Positions 16,657 to 24,002 of a stretch of DNA of 34,416 bases are shown here, in pieces. Under the pieces are notes generated by a model. The model did not search any database, was not told the DNA's origin, and saw only the letters and a list, made by a program, of their open reading frames with translations. Source of the stretch: CAYXRK01 sp964467615 (lineage in GTDB: Bacteria; Hydrogenedentota; Hydrogenedentia; Hydrogenedentales; GCA-2746185); NCBI GenBank assembly GCA_964467615.1, contig CAYXRK010000028.1, forward strand, positions 1 to 34,416, read 5' to 3'. Within the stretch, counting starts at the first letter, position 1. Each line of letters begins with the position of its first letter. The position numbers and the translations under genes were made by a program.

Positions 16657-16900
16657 GAGTATTACTTATTAAGTCGTATTTTTGGGTTTGCGATTAGCCG
16701 GACTCTCTACCGAGACGGTTGAATTGCGAGTGTATTACTTCCCGTCACTGGCAAGGGAATGCCAGGTAGGAAGTTCCAGGTCTTCAGGGTGGCCTTCCCC
16801 CAGTCTGCCCTGAAGGTACAGTCAGAAATGACTGGTTCCCACCATCGGCGAGTGCAGATTCGGTAGTTCCCCCGCTGCCATGCACTCGCCTCTTTTTTTT
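16657..16900 (+). ncRNA. Predicted structured small RNA of ~245 nt, family not recognised
   Basis: Between the promoter at 16622-16650 and an intrinsic terminator lies a string of stable hairpins with no ORF. H1 is a two-part stem: ACTTCC 16737-16742 with GGAAGT 16769-16774, and CTGGCA 16748-16753 with TGCCAG 16760-16765. H2 is CTTCAGGG 16782-16789 with CCCTGAAG 16808-16815. H3 is CAGTCA 16819-16824 with TGACTG 16829-16834, closed by a GAAA tetraloop. H4 is the terminator. TTCCC or TTCCCCC occurs four times (16739, 16795, 16836, 16867), and the last three copies are in predicted loops or linkers. An alternative pairing, GCGAGTGTA (16726-16734) with TGCACTCGC (16881-16889), could close the whole RNA as in 6S RNA. 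The branched fold argues against canonical 6S, and a match to SRP, tmRNA or RNase P is not seen. Confidence 0.65.
16847..16900 (+). terminator. Strong intrinsic terminator of the structured RNA
   Basis: GGCGAGTGCA (16847-16856) pairs perfectly with TGCACTCGCC (16881-16890), ten base pairs. An inner stem GGTAG/CTGCC (16862-16866 and 16875-16879) is capped by a C-rich loop. A tract of eight T follows at 16893-16900, after TC, with another run of T after one C. Confidence 0.85.
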
Positions 16901-16923
16901 CTTTTTGCGCGGGTGGAAGGCAT

Positions 16924-16951
16924 TTGGCATAAGTCTAGTGCAGGCTATACT
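16924..16951 (+). promoter_or_regulatory. Second sigma-70-type promoter in the intergenic region
   Basis: TTGGCA (16924-16929) and TATACT (16946-16951) are separated by 16 bp; both boxes match 5 of 6 positions. Transcription would start near 16958, just before a 15-codon ORF at 16984 and ~265 nt upstream of the sugar isomerase-like gene. Confidence 0.55.
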
Positions 16952-16983
16952 TTAGGACAGACAGCCACCGAGGGATCGAAGGC

Positions 16984-17031
16984 ATGTTGAAACGAAGTTT
17001 ACCGATCACATCCATATTGTTCGTGCATTAA
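16984..17031 (+). CDS. Possible 15-residue leader peptide or microprotein
   Basis: The frame reads MLKRSLPITSILFVH and stops at TAA. GAGGGA lies about 9 bp upstream and GAAGG immediately before the ATG, and the promoter at 16924-16951 precedes it by ~35 bp. It is basic then hydrophobic. It is too short for any statistical support and could be chance; a leader peptide for the downstream gene is the only role the context suggests. Confidence 0.2.
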   Translation: MLKRSLPITSILFVH

Positions 17032-17034
17032 CCG

Positions 17035-17063
17035 TTGACTTTTTTCGACTTTTGCGCTAGGCT
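17035..17063 (+). promoter_or_regulatory. Promoter of the sugar isomerase-like gene
   Basis: TTGACT (17035-17040, 5 of 6) and TAGGCT (17058-17063, 4 of 6) are separated by 17 bp. A start near 17070 leaves a ~150-nt untranslated leader before the ATG at 17224. I see no convincing riboswitch fold in that leader. Confidence 0.5.
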
Positions 17064-17223
17064 ATCCCCACTGTTCACCCCAACGGCCTTGCTCCCCCTT
17101 CACGGTGACGCACGTCGGTGATGCCGGTCGAACGCAGTCCCTGCGATTTCGCCCTTTGCCACGATCGGCGAAATGCAGTGTCAAGGCCTGGTTACAAAGC
17201 GTTTCCCTTACCTGGAGAGCATC

Positions 17224-18204
17224 ATGTCGCTAAGAATTGCACTATCGCTCAACGTATTTTCGGGCATTCCCGACCCGGCGAATCCCGAGGGGTATCGCGA
17301 AATTCCGCGACTCCAGGAGCGCTTGGCTGCCGTTTCGAAACTGAAAAATATAAAAGGCATCGAGATTGAGCAAACCGATGTGACCCCGGACGTTCCAGTG
17401 AAAGAACTTAAGCGGATGATAAAGGATTACGGCCTGATTTGTTCGTCCGTTTCGGCCTCCTTGACCCATGATCGGCGGTTTGCGCTCGGCGGCTTCGGCC
17501 ATCAGCACCAAAAGACGCGCAACGCAGCCATTGACGAAGGCCGTAAAGCGGTAGACATCGCCAAAGAGTTGGGCTGTTCGGAAGTCACCGTCCGCTTGCA
17601 CACCGATGGGTTCGACTACCCATTCCAGATTGACTATACGCAACAATGGAACACCGTAATCTCGTCAATTAAAACCATCGCCAAGTACGCGTCGCCCGAG
17701 GTGAACGTTGCGATCGCGTACAAGACGCGCGAACCGCGCAAGCATCTCACGGTCGGGACCGTGGGGAAGTCGTTGTCGCTTTGCCAGGAAATCGCGATGA
17801 AAAACGTCGGCGTCGGGATGAATTTCAGTCACGCGCTGATGGCGGGCGAGAACCCTGGCGAGTCCGTCGCGTTTCTCACAAGGGCCGGCAAATTGTTCGG
17901 CTGCTACATGAGCGATTCCTACCGCTTGTGGGACGACAACTTGGTGCCGGGAACGGTCCATACGTGGGAATTGATGGAAGTGCTGTTCTACTTGAAGACG
18001 ACGAAATACAAGGGCTTCGTCACGATCGACATCACACCCCATCGCATGGATCCCAGCCACGCGTGCCAAATCGCGATTGGCAATCTTTCGATCTTCTGGA
18101 AGAAGCTCGAAAAATTGGATTCGGCGGAATTGCGTAAAGCACAAAAGACGCTCGACGCCGTCGAAAGCCAAAAGATTATCCGCAGGGTCATGCTCCAGGC
18201 CTGA
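17224..18204 (+). CDS. Sugar-phosphate isomerase/epimerase-like TIM-barrel protein
   Basis: The ATG at 17224 has GGAG 7-8 bp upstream; an earlier ATG at 17173 has no SD and adds a non-conserved-looking stretch. The 326-residue product fits the xylose-isomerase-like (AP endonuclease 2) TIM barrel. Strands carry acidic and His residues in barrel order: GIEIEQTDVTPDV near the start, VTVRLHTDGFDYPF, VNVAIAYKTREPR, VGVGMNFSHALMAGE, LFGCYMSDSYRLWDDNLVPGTV and KGFVTIDITPHRMDP. The usual metal ligands of this superfamily (E, D, H, E) are only partly obvious, since several positions read differently. It might be a rhamnose or related sugar isomerase. The substrate cannot be told from sequence. Confidence 0.7.
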   Translation: MSLRIALSLNVFSGIPDPANPEGYREIPRLQERLAAVSKLKNIKGIEIEQTDVTPDVPVKELKRMIKDYGLICSSVSASLTHDRRFALGGFGHQHQKTRNAAIDEGRKAVDIAKELGCSEVTVRLHTDGFDYPFQIDYTQQWNTVISSIKTIAKYASPEVNVAIAYKTREPRKHLTVGTVGKSLSLCQEIAMKNVGVGMNFSHALMAGENPGESVAFLTRAGKLFGCYMSDSYRLWDDNLVPGTVHTWELMEVLFYLKTTKYKGFVTIDITPHRMDPSHACQIAIGNLSIFWKKLEKLDSAELRKAQKTLDAVESQKIIRRVMLQA

Positions 18205-18220
18205 CCCGATCCGCACGCAG

Positions 18221-18249
18221 TTGACTCGCGTCTTCACGCGGCGCATGAT
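18221..18249 (+). promoter_or_regulatory. Possible promoter of the hflX-ole-like operon
   Basis: TTGACT (18221-18226, 5 of 6) and CATGAT (18244-18249, 4 of 6) are separated by 17 bp. The start would be near 18256, ~80 nt before the TTG start of hflX. No terminator is seen between the isomerase stop (18204) and this site, so read-through is also possible. Confidence 0.35.
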
Positions 18250-18337
18250 CGCCCAAGCCGCAAGGAGTGGCTGAGCGATTCGTCTCACCGGCAATACACA
18301 CGGAATCAAGGCGTCTCCGTTACGGCGGATTGAGCGA

Positions 18338-19960
18338 TTGACGAGTAGGCGCATCGGCGCCGAATCGCTGATTACGCCGGAACTCGCGCGGGCACTCACC
18401 GAGGTTTCCGCCGAAATTCAGCGACAGATTGGGCTTCTCATTAACCGCCGTGGAGAAGTGTGTTTTGCCGTTGTTGGAGACGCCCGCCGCCTCGAACTTC
18501 CGGACTTGTCGGCCTATCGTCAGGGCCGCGACCGCCTCTGCGGACTACGACTGGTCCACACGCATTTGCACGGCGAGGGCCTTGATGACGACGACTTGAC
18601 GGATTTGGTGTGTCTTCGCCTCGATGCGGCTGCTGCGATTGAAGTCGCAGAAGACGGATTGCCAGGTCCAGTGCATGTCGCTCGCTTGCTTCCGGCGAAC
18701 GAGGAAAGGCGTCCCTGGGAAATTTACCCGCCCACTGCTGTGCATCATCTCGACAACGATTTTGGCGCGCAACTCGTTGCCCTCGAAGAAGAGTTTGCCC
18801 GCCGCAGACAACCCAAGGCGGCCGGAGACCTCCGCGAGGGCGCAATTCTGGTGCACGTGTCGTCATTGGCGACGGCCGCGGCGGAGGCGTCCTTAAGCGA
18901 ACTTCGTGACCTCGCGCGTAGCGCCGGGATCCGAGTGCTGGACGAGGTCGTCCAGCGCCGGCCCCTTGATCCCAAATACGTTATGGGCAAGGGGCGGCTC
19001 CAGTCGACTGTGGTTCGGGCTATGCAACTGGGCGCCGAAGTTCTGGTGTTCGACGTCAATTTGTCGCCTTCGCAAGTAAAGTTTGTGGCCGAGTTCACGG
19101 ACCTCAAAATTCTCGACCGCACTCAGGTCATTCTCGATATCTTTGGTCAACGCGCCGAGACGCGCGAGGGGAAGATCCAGGTGGAACTTGCGCAGCTTCG
19201 TTATCTGTTGCCGCGTCTCGGCGCGAAGCACAGCGCTATGTCCCGCCTCACCGGCGGCGTCGGCGGCCGCGGGCCGGGTGAGACCAAACTCGAGATCGAT
19301 CGCCGGCGCGCGGAGTCTCGCATATCGTTGCTTCAGCGCGAGGTCAAAAAGCTCGGCGATCGCCGCCGTCTACGCCGCCAAAGGCGCATCGAGCGTGAAA
19401 CGCCGACCGTCGCCATCGTCGGTTACACCAACGCGGGAAAATCGACGTTGCTCAATCGTTTAACTCGCAGTGCCGTCACCGAGCAAGACGTCCTCTTCGC
19501 GACACTCAATCCTGTTTCGCGCCGCTTGCGTTTCCCGCGGGAACGGGAGGTGATCTTCACCGATACGGTAGGTTTCATCCGGCAATTGCCCGACGAACTT
19601 AAGGACGCGTTTCAAACGACCTTCGAGGAAATTGCGCCGTCGTCGCTATTGCTTCACGTTGTGGACGCGTCGGACCCGGAAGTGGAACAGCGCTTCGAGA
19701 CTGTCCGGCGAATGTTGGCCGAGTTGGAATTCGACGACAAAAAAGCGATCGTAGTTCTGAACAAGATCGATCGTTGCGACGCCGCGACCGTGGACGGTCT
19801 CGCGCGGCAGTTGGACGGGGTCCCCATCTCTGCCCTTGATCCCCGGACCTTCGCGCCGCTCCTCGAGCGCATCGAGAGCGCTCTTTGGGTAGGCGGCGGT
19901 CGCTCGGCGATCCCCGTTTTGCACGATTCCGCATATTCGGCTGAGGCGGCCGCCGGATGA
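18338..19960 (+). CDS. hflX: GTPase HflX, long form
   Basis: The 540-residue protein is longer than typical HflX (~430). It has an extra N-terminal domain (~1-150) containing EIQRQIGLLINRRGEV, as in the extended forms. The HflX core follows: LDPKYVMGKGRLQ, the linker GGVGGRGPGETKLEIDRRR, G1 GYTNAGKS (362-369), a DTVGFIRQLP G3 region and G4 NKID. HflX binds the ribosome 50S subunit and rescues or splits stalled ribosomes under stress. The start is TTG at 18338 with no good SD; no ATG is available upstream before the in-frame stop at 18272. Its stop overlaps the next ATG (ATGA), so it heads a long coupled run. Confidence 0.93.
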   Translation: MTSRRIGAESLITPELARALTEVSAEIQRQIGLLINRRGEVCFAVVGDARRLELPDLSAYRQGRDRLCGLRLVHTHLHGEGLDDDDLTDLVCLRLDAAAAIEVAEDGLPGPVHVARLLPANEERRPWEIYPPTAVHHLDNDFGAQLVALEEEFARRRQPKAAGDLREGAILVHVSSLATAAAEASLSELRDLARSAGIRVLDEVVQRRPLDPKYVMGKGRLQSTVVRAMQLGAEVLVFDVNLSPSQVKFVAEFTDLKILDRTQVILDIFGQRAETREGKIQVELAQLRYLLPRLGAKHSAMSRLTGGVGGRGPGETKLEIDRRRAESRISLLQREVKKLGDRRRLRRQRRIERETPTVAIVGYTNAGKSTLLNRLTRSAVTEQDVLFATLNPVSRRLRFPREREVIFTDTVGFIRQLPDELKDAFQTTFEEIAPSSLLLHVVDASDPEVEQRFETVRRMLAELEFDDKKAIVVLNKIDRCDAATVDGLARQLDGVPISALDPRTFAPLLERIESALWVGGGRSAIPVLHDSAYSAEAAAG

Positions 19961-20967
19961 TCTCGGCGCACGATGTCCGCCGAAGCGCATTCGCGGCAGC
20001 GGTAACCGCCGCGCATCTATGTTCGTGTGCTCGCGAGGACCTGACCAAGACTGCGCGCGATCTATTCGCGGCCTGTTCAGCCCGCACGACGGACGTACAG
20101 GCCGCGCTTGACGTCGGCGATTCGCAACGCGCCCAGGCCCTGGGCGATGAAGCGAAGTCGCTCCTCGCGCGCTCGCGGGCCGCATTCGAGGGAAGCGGCA
20201 TTAAAACGTCCGATGTTCCGCAGGACCTCGCCACGTACGGTGACATACTCACACGCATGGGCGACGTGGACCTCGCGGCCAACGTCTACCGCCGTGCGGC
20301 CGAGCGCGCCCCCCAGAGCCCGACGCTATGGCTCAATCTGGGGCGTGCCCTCCGTGCTACCGGCCCGAAATATTGGGAGGAAGCACTGGTCGCAATGCGG
20401 TCGTGCATCCGGTTGACGAACGATCCCGCACTAGTTGCTGCCGCCCACGAGGACGCGGGAGACCTACTGCTCCTAATGAATCATGCATCGCTCGCGGAGC
20501 AAGACTTTCGCGAAGCGCTTTCCTTTGTTCCCAATGCGCCGCGCGCCAAAATCGGTCTGGCGGCTTCGCTGATTCACCGCGGCCGGGTACGAGAGGGCAT
20601 GACCGAAATCGAGGCGTTGGGCCCGCTCTCGCCGGAATCCACAGGAATCGCGATGGAGTACGTCAGCCGCGCCGTCCAGGATTTTTTTGACGCGCAACTC
20701 TACGTGCCCGATACCGCAGCCGACCATCTGGCGTTGGCAAAGGCACTTGTTCTGGCCGGCCGAAGAGGCGAATGCGCCCTTGCGGTCGAACGCGCGGCGG
20801 CGCTGGATCCCGACAACACCATCGCCTGGAACTTGTTGGGATCGGTCAGCCGCGAGGCTGGAGACATCGTGCGCGCCCGCACGGCATTCACGAAATCGCT
20901 GGAACTGGATCCGGACCAATCGCGCACGCGCGAGGCGCTTGACGCCTTGAACGCCGCGGCCCCGTGA
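19957..20967 (+). CDS. Tetratricopeptide repeat protein
   Basis: The 336-residue protein starts inside the hflX stop (ATGA). The start (SAFAAAVTAAHLCSC) resembles a short hydrophobic or lipoprotein-like signal, but the lipobox is not convincing. From about residue 85, tandem helical repeats are visible: GDILTRMGDVDLAANVYRRAAERAPQSPTLWLNLGRAL, DLLLLMNHASLAEQDFREALSFVPNAPRAKIGLAASLI, and the C-terminal LLGSVSREAGDIVRARTAFTKSLELDPDQSRTREAL. TPRs mediate protein contacts; a role in scaffolding the downstream pathway enzymes is speculation. Confidence 0.75.
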   Translation: MISAHDVRRSAFAAAVTAAHLCSCAREDLTKTARDLFAACSARTTDVQAALDVGDSQRAQALGDEAKSLLARSRAAFEGSGIKTSDVPQDLATYGDILTRMGDVDLAANVYRRAAERAPQSPTLWLNLGRALRATGPKYWEEALVAMRSCIRLTNDPALVAAAHEDAGDLLLLMNHASLAEQDFREALSFVPNAPRAKIGLAASLIHRGRVREGMTEIEALGPLSPESTGIAMEYVSRAVQDFFDAQLYVPDTAADHLALAKALVLAGRRGECALAVERAAALDPDNTIAWNLLGSVSREAGDIVRARTAFTKSLELDPDQSRTREALDALNAAAP

Positions 20968-20987
20968 AACATGCGGGAGGCGCGACG

Positions 20988-22994
20988 GTGTACCATGTAC
21001 GCGCCGCACGGGCGGCTGGGAAGCGTGATATAAACGCACCGAATCAGGCTGCACGGTCGATGAATTCGAGCGCAAGAGAGAGTGTCCCTTACTCCGGGGA
21101 GTCGGTCGCCGATGCGCCGCTGTTTGACGGCCCGATACTCGTGACGGGAGCGACTGGATTTCTCGGCGGGCATCTCGTCCGCCGGTTCCTCGACATGGGC
21201 CAACCCGTCCGCGCCACGGGCCGAAACCTCAAAACGGGCCTCGAAATTCAGGCGGCTGGCGCCGATTTTAGGCCAGTGGATCTTCGAGATCGCGCGGGCA
21301 TGATCAGCGCTTGTGAGGGCGTGGCCGCCGTAGTTCACAGCGGGGCGCTCTCCTCGGCGTGGGGCCGCTACACGGACTTCTACGACATCAACGTTCGCGG
21401 TACCGAAAACGTGATCGAGGCATGCATCACGCACGGCGTTGCGCGCCTTGTCTACATTTCCTCGCCAAGCGTGATGACGCGCCCTGAGGATCAATTCGGT
21501 CTGAGCGAGAGCGATACGTTGCCCGAAACCTTCGTATCGATGTATTCGGAGACCAAGAAGCTCGCCGAGGATCGCGTCAACGCCGCGCGTGCAAACGAAT
21601 TGAAGGCCGTCATCCTGCGCCCCAAGGCCATCTACGGCCCCGGCGACAACGCGATCTTTCCTCGCCTGATCGAAGCCGCATCCAAGAAGCGCCTACCGAT
21701 CATCGGAGATGGCGAGGCAGTTACGAATCTCACGCACGTAAACGACGTTGTCGAAGCTATCATCTTGGCGCTTACGCGGGACGAAGCGCTCGGAAATACC
21801 TACGTTATTACCGGCGGCGAAGATGTCCGCATGTGGGACGTCATCAAGGAAGTCGTCGTGTGCGTCGGCCATGAAGCGCCGACGAAGCGCTTGAGCTTGA
21901 CGAAGGCGAAGTTCGCCGCCGAGGCGATGGAATTCCTCTGGCGAACGCTGTACCTTCCAGGTGAACCCCTGCTGACGAAGTACAAAGTCGGGATTCTCGG
22001 TATGTCGCAGACCTATGACATCTCGGCCGCGCGGAGCGATCTCGGTTATGTCCCTCGCGTCACAATCAAGCAGGGGATAGAAAACACACTCGATTCGTTG
22101 CGCTCAGGCCAAGGGATCGTTTGGGCGAAGAAGCCGATCCGGCGGACCGCGGAGACGCGTGTTGGAATCCGCATCCGGACCGCGGGCACCTTGGTTGTAC
22201 CCGCACGTATGTTTCTGCCCGCGGGAGGCTTCAAGCGAATCCTCGTTCCGGCGCTGTACGCGATTCTCGATCACCCATCCGAAGGGTTAATCCTTTGGGA
22301 CACCGGATACTCGCCCCGCTTCATCGAAGGCACACGCCGGTTTCCCTTCCGAATCATGCGGTGGTTGACCCCCGCCCGCCCCACCGAAGCTGACTCGGTT
22401 GTGTTCCAACTTCGAACTCTCGGGTACCATCCCGACGATGTAAAGTGGGTCTTAATGTCGCATTTTGACCCGGATCACTATGGCGGACTGAAAGATTTTC
22501 CCCGCTCGAGGGTAATGTGTTCGGCCAAGGCCTGGGAAAATACACGTGATAAGAAAGGCTGGGCGGCGTTCCGCTCGCGCATTCTTCCGGGAAATCTTCC
22601 CGATGACCTGGCTGGCCGGCTCTTTCTTCTGCCTGGACCGGACGGCCCCGTGATTGGAGATTTTGAGTCCAGTCTTGATATATTTGGAGATTCGTCGATA
22701 CGAGTCGTTGAACTACCGGGACACGCGGCCGGCCAGTTGGGGGCTTTCGTCAGGCGCACGGACGGAACGGACGTGTTCCTGGCGGCAGACGGGTGTTGGA
22801 ACCGCGCTACGCTCGAAGCAGAAGGATACCGCGGAGGCCTGCATCGGATGCTGGCGGTGGACAAGCCAGCCCAGGATGAAACCTATCGGAGGCTCCGCCG
22901 CCTTCGCAACGAGTGGCCCGAATTGATCATTGTTCCATCGCATTGCCCGCGCGCATGGCGCGAACTGGGCGAGTTGGAGGAGTCAGCGCGATAA
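20988..22994 (+). CDS. OleD-like NAD(P)-dependent reductase fused to a lactonase-like metallo-beta-lactamase domain
   Basis: GTG at 20988 is chosen because GGAGG lies 7 bp upstream. GTG 20964 and ATG 21060 are alternatives with no SD. The product is 668 residues. Residues ~45-380 are an extended short-chain dehydrogenase of the 3-beta-HSD/OleD type: GATGFLG (54-60), VYISSPS, and the catalytic pair Tyr186/Lys190 in YSETK. Residues ~388-668 are a metallo-beta-lactamase fold resembling N-acyl-homoserine lactonases (HPSEGLILWDTGY, then SHFDPDHYGGL at 491-501). Metal ligands read HxDxDH, with the usual second His replaced by Asp, followed by His579, Asp601 and a late His652. OleD reduces the beta-keto acid made by OleA. 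The gene precedes the OleA-like gene, with a 1-bp TAATG overlap. The fusion has no parallel in the OleABCD organisation I know. Confidence 0.75.
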   Translation: MYHVRAARAAGKRDINAPNQAARSMNSSARESVPYSGESVADAPLFDGPILVTGATGFLGGHLVRRFLDMGQPVRATGRNLKTGLEIQAAGADFRPVDLRDRAGMISACEGVAAVVHSGALSSAWGRYTDFYDINVRGTENVIEACITHGVARLVYISSPSVMTRPEDQFGLSESDTLPETFVSMYSETKKLAEDRVNAARANELKAVILRPKAIYGPGDNAIFPRLIEAASKKRLPIIGDGEAVTNLTHVNDVVEAIILALTRDEALGNTYVITGGEDVRMWDVIKEVVVCVGHEAPTKRLSLTKAKFAAEAMEFLWRTLYLPGEPLLTKYKVGILGMSQTYDISAARSDLGYVPRVTIKQGIENTLDSLRSGQGIVWAKKPIRRTAETRVGIRIRTAGTLVVPARMFLPAGGFKRILVPALYAILDHPSEGLILWDTGYSPRFIEGTRRFPFRIMRWLTPARPTEADSVVFQLRTLGYHPDDVKWVLMSHFDPDHYGGLKDFPRSRVMCSAKAWENTRDKKGWAAFRSRILPGNLPDDLAGRLFLLPGPDGPVIGDFESSLDIFGDSSIRVVELPGHAAGQLGAFVRRTDGTDVFLAADGCWNRATLEAEGYRGGLHRMLAVDKPAQDETYRRLRRLRNEWPELIIVPSHCPRAWRELGELEESAR

Positions 22995-23983
22995 TGCCTT
23001 TACCGCTGAAAATCACGGGGGTCGGCAGGTACCTGCCTAAACGCGTCGTACCGAGCAGCGAAGTCGAACTGATGTGTGGCGTTCGGCCCGGCTGGATCGA
23101 GCAGCGCACCGGCGTCAAGGAACGCCGCTGGGCAAACGGCGAGACGAGTTCCTTTATGGGCGCCGAAGCCGCGAAGGAAGCCGTCAAGGACGCCGGCCTT
23201 TCGTTCCGCGACATCGACCTCATTCTCAACGCCTCGGGCACGCCCGAACAGGCCATCCCCGACACTTCCGTCCTAATCCAGCGCGAACTCGGTTTGGGCG
23301 AATCCGGGATCGCCTGCATGTCGGTCCACACCACGTGTCTGAGTTTCCTCGTCGCGCTCGACATGGCCTCCACCATGCTCGCCTGCGACCGCTATCGCAA
23401 TATCCTCATCGTCAGCGCCGACATCTCCTCCATCGCGCTCAACTTCAAGCAGCCCGAGAGCGCCGCATTATTCGGAGACGCCGCCAGCGCCGTTGTCGTC
23501 ACCAAAACACCCGAAGGCGAATCGAGCGGCGTACACAGAGCGCTGTTCGAGACATACAGCGTCGGCGCGCACCTCACCGAAATACGCGGCGGCGGTTCTC
23601 GACTTCCCCCCCAGGGCGCGAAGACGAAACCTGAAGACAATATGTTCCACATGGAAGGCCCCAAGGTCTACCGCCTCGCGCGCAAGCACATCGACGATTT
23701 CCTCGAACGCTTGCGCCCAGGCATGTCCAAAGACCCCGGCAGTGTCGGCCTCGTCATCCCGCACCAGGCCAGCTTGCTCGCCTTGCGCGCACTTCGTCGG
23801 AACGGCTTCGCTGACGACCAAGTGGTGATTACGTTGGACCGTTACGGGAATTGCGTCGCTACGTCGCTGCCTTTGACGCTGTACGAAGCCGTCAAGACTG
23901 ATCGCATAGCCCGCGGCGACGAAGTCATGCTCGCGGGCACCGGCGCGGGCCTTACGCTCGGCGCGGTCATTCTGACGTACTAG
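22994..23983 (+). CDS. OleA-like 3-oxoacyl synthase III-family condensing enzyme
   Basis: The ATG at 22994 overlaps the previous stop, and GGAGGAG precedes it. The 329-residue thiolase-fold protein has the Cys-His-Asn triad in sequence order: Cys115 (VHTTCLSF), His257 (IPHQAS) and Asn286 (YGNC). This is the KAS III/OleA arrangement. OleA joins two fatty acyl-CoA chains head to head to give a long beta-keto acid. FabH-type initiation of fatty acid synthesis uses the same triad, and sequence alone does not separate the two. The neighbouring OleD- and OleC-like genes favour OleA. Length is closer to FabH than to the ~340-residue OleA. Confidence 0.75.
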   Translation: MPLPLKITGVGRYLPKRVVPSSEVELMCGVRPGWIEQRTGVKERRWANGETSSFMGAEAAKEAVKDAGLSFRDIDLILNASGTPEQAIPDTSVLIQRELGLGESGIACMSVHTTCLSFLVALDMASTMLACDRYRNILIVSADISSIALNFKQPESAALFGDAASAVVVTKTPEGESSGVHRALFETYSVGAHLTEIRGGGSRLPPQGAKTKPEDNMFHMEGPKVYRLARKHIDDFLERLRPGMSKDPGSVGLVIPHQASLLALRALRRNGFADDQVVITLDRYGNCVATSLPLTLYEAVKTDRIARGDEVMLAGTGAGLTLGAVILTY

Positions 23984-24002
23984 ACCGGCGGCCGCAGCCG
24001 CC

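Noticed and set aside
16657..16900. 6S RNA, SRP RNA, tmRNA or RNase P
   Set aside because: The length could fit 6S, but the fold is a series of hairpins rather than a long rod with a central bubble. SRP, tmRNA and RNase P motifs were not seen.
20964..20987. GTG at 20964 as start of the OleD-like fusion
   Set aside because: It overlaps the TPR stop (GTGA) but has no SD, whereas GTG 20988 has GGAGG. The difference is only eight residues and remains uncertain.
22913..22993. Longer start for the OleA-like gene (extra 27 residues)
   Set aside because: This would overlap the fusion gene's coding sequence. The ATG at 22994 has a good SD and the correct N-terminus for a KAS III-like protein.
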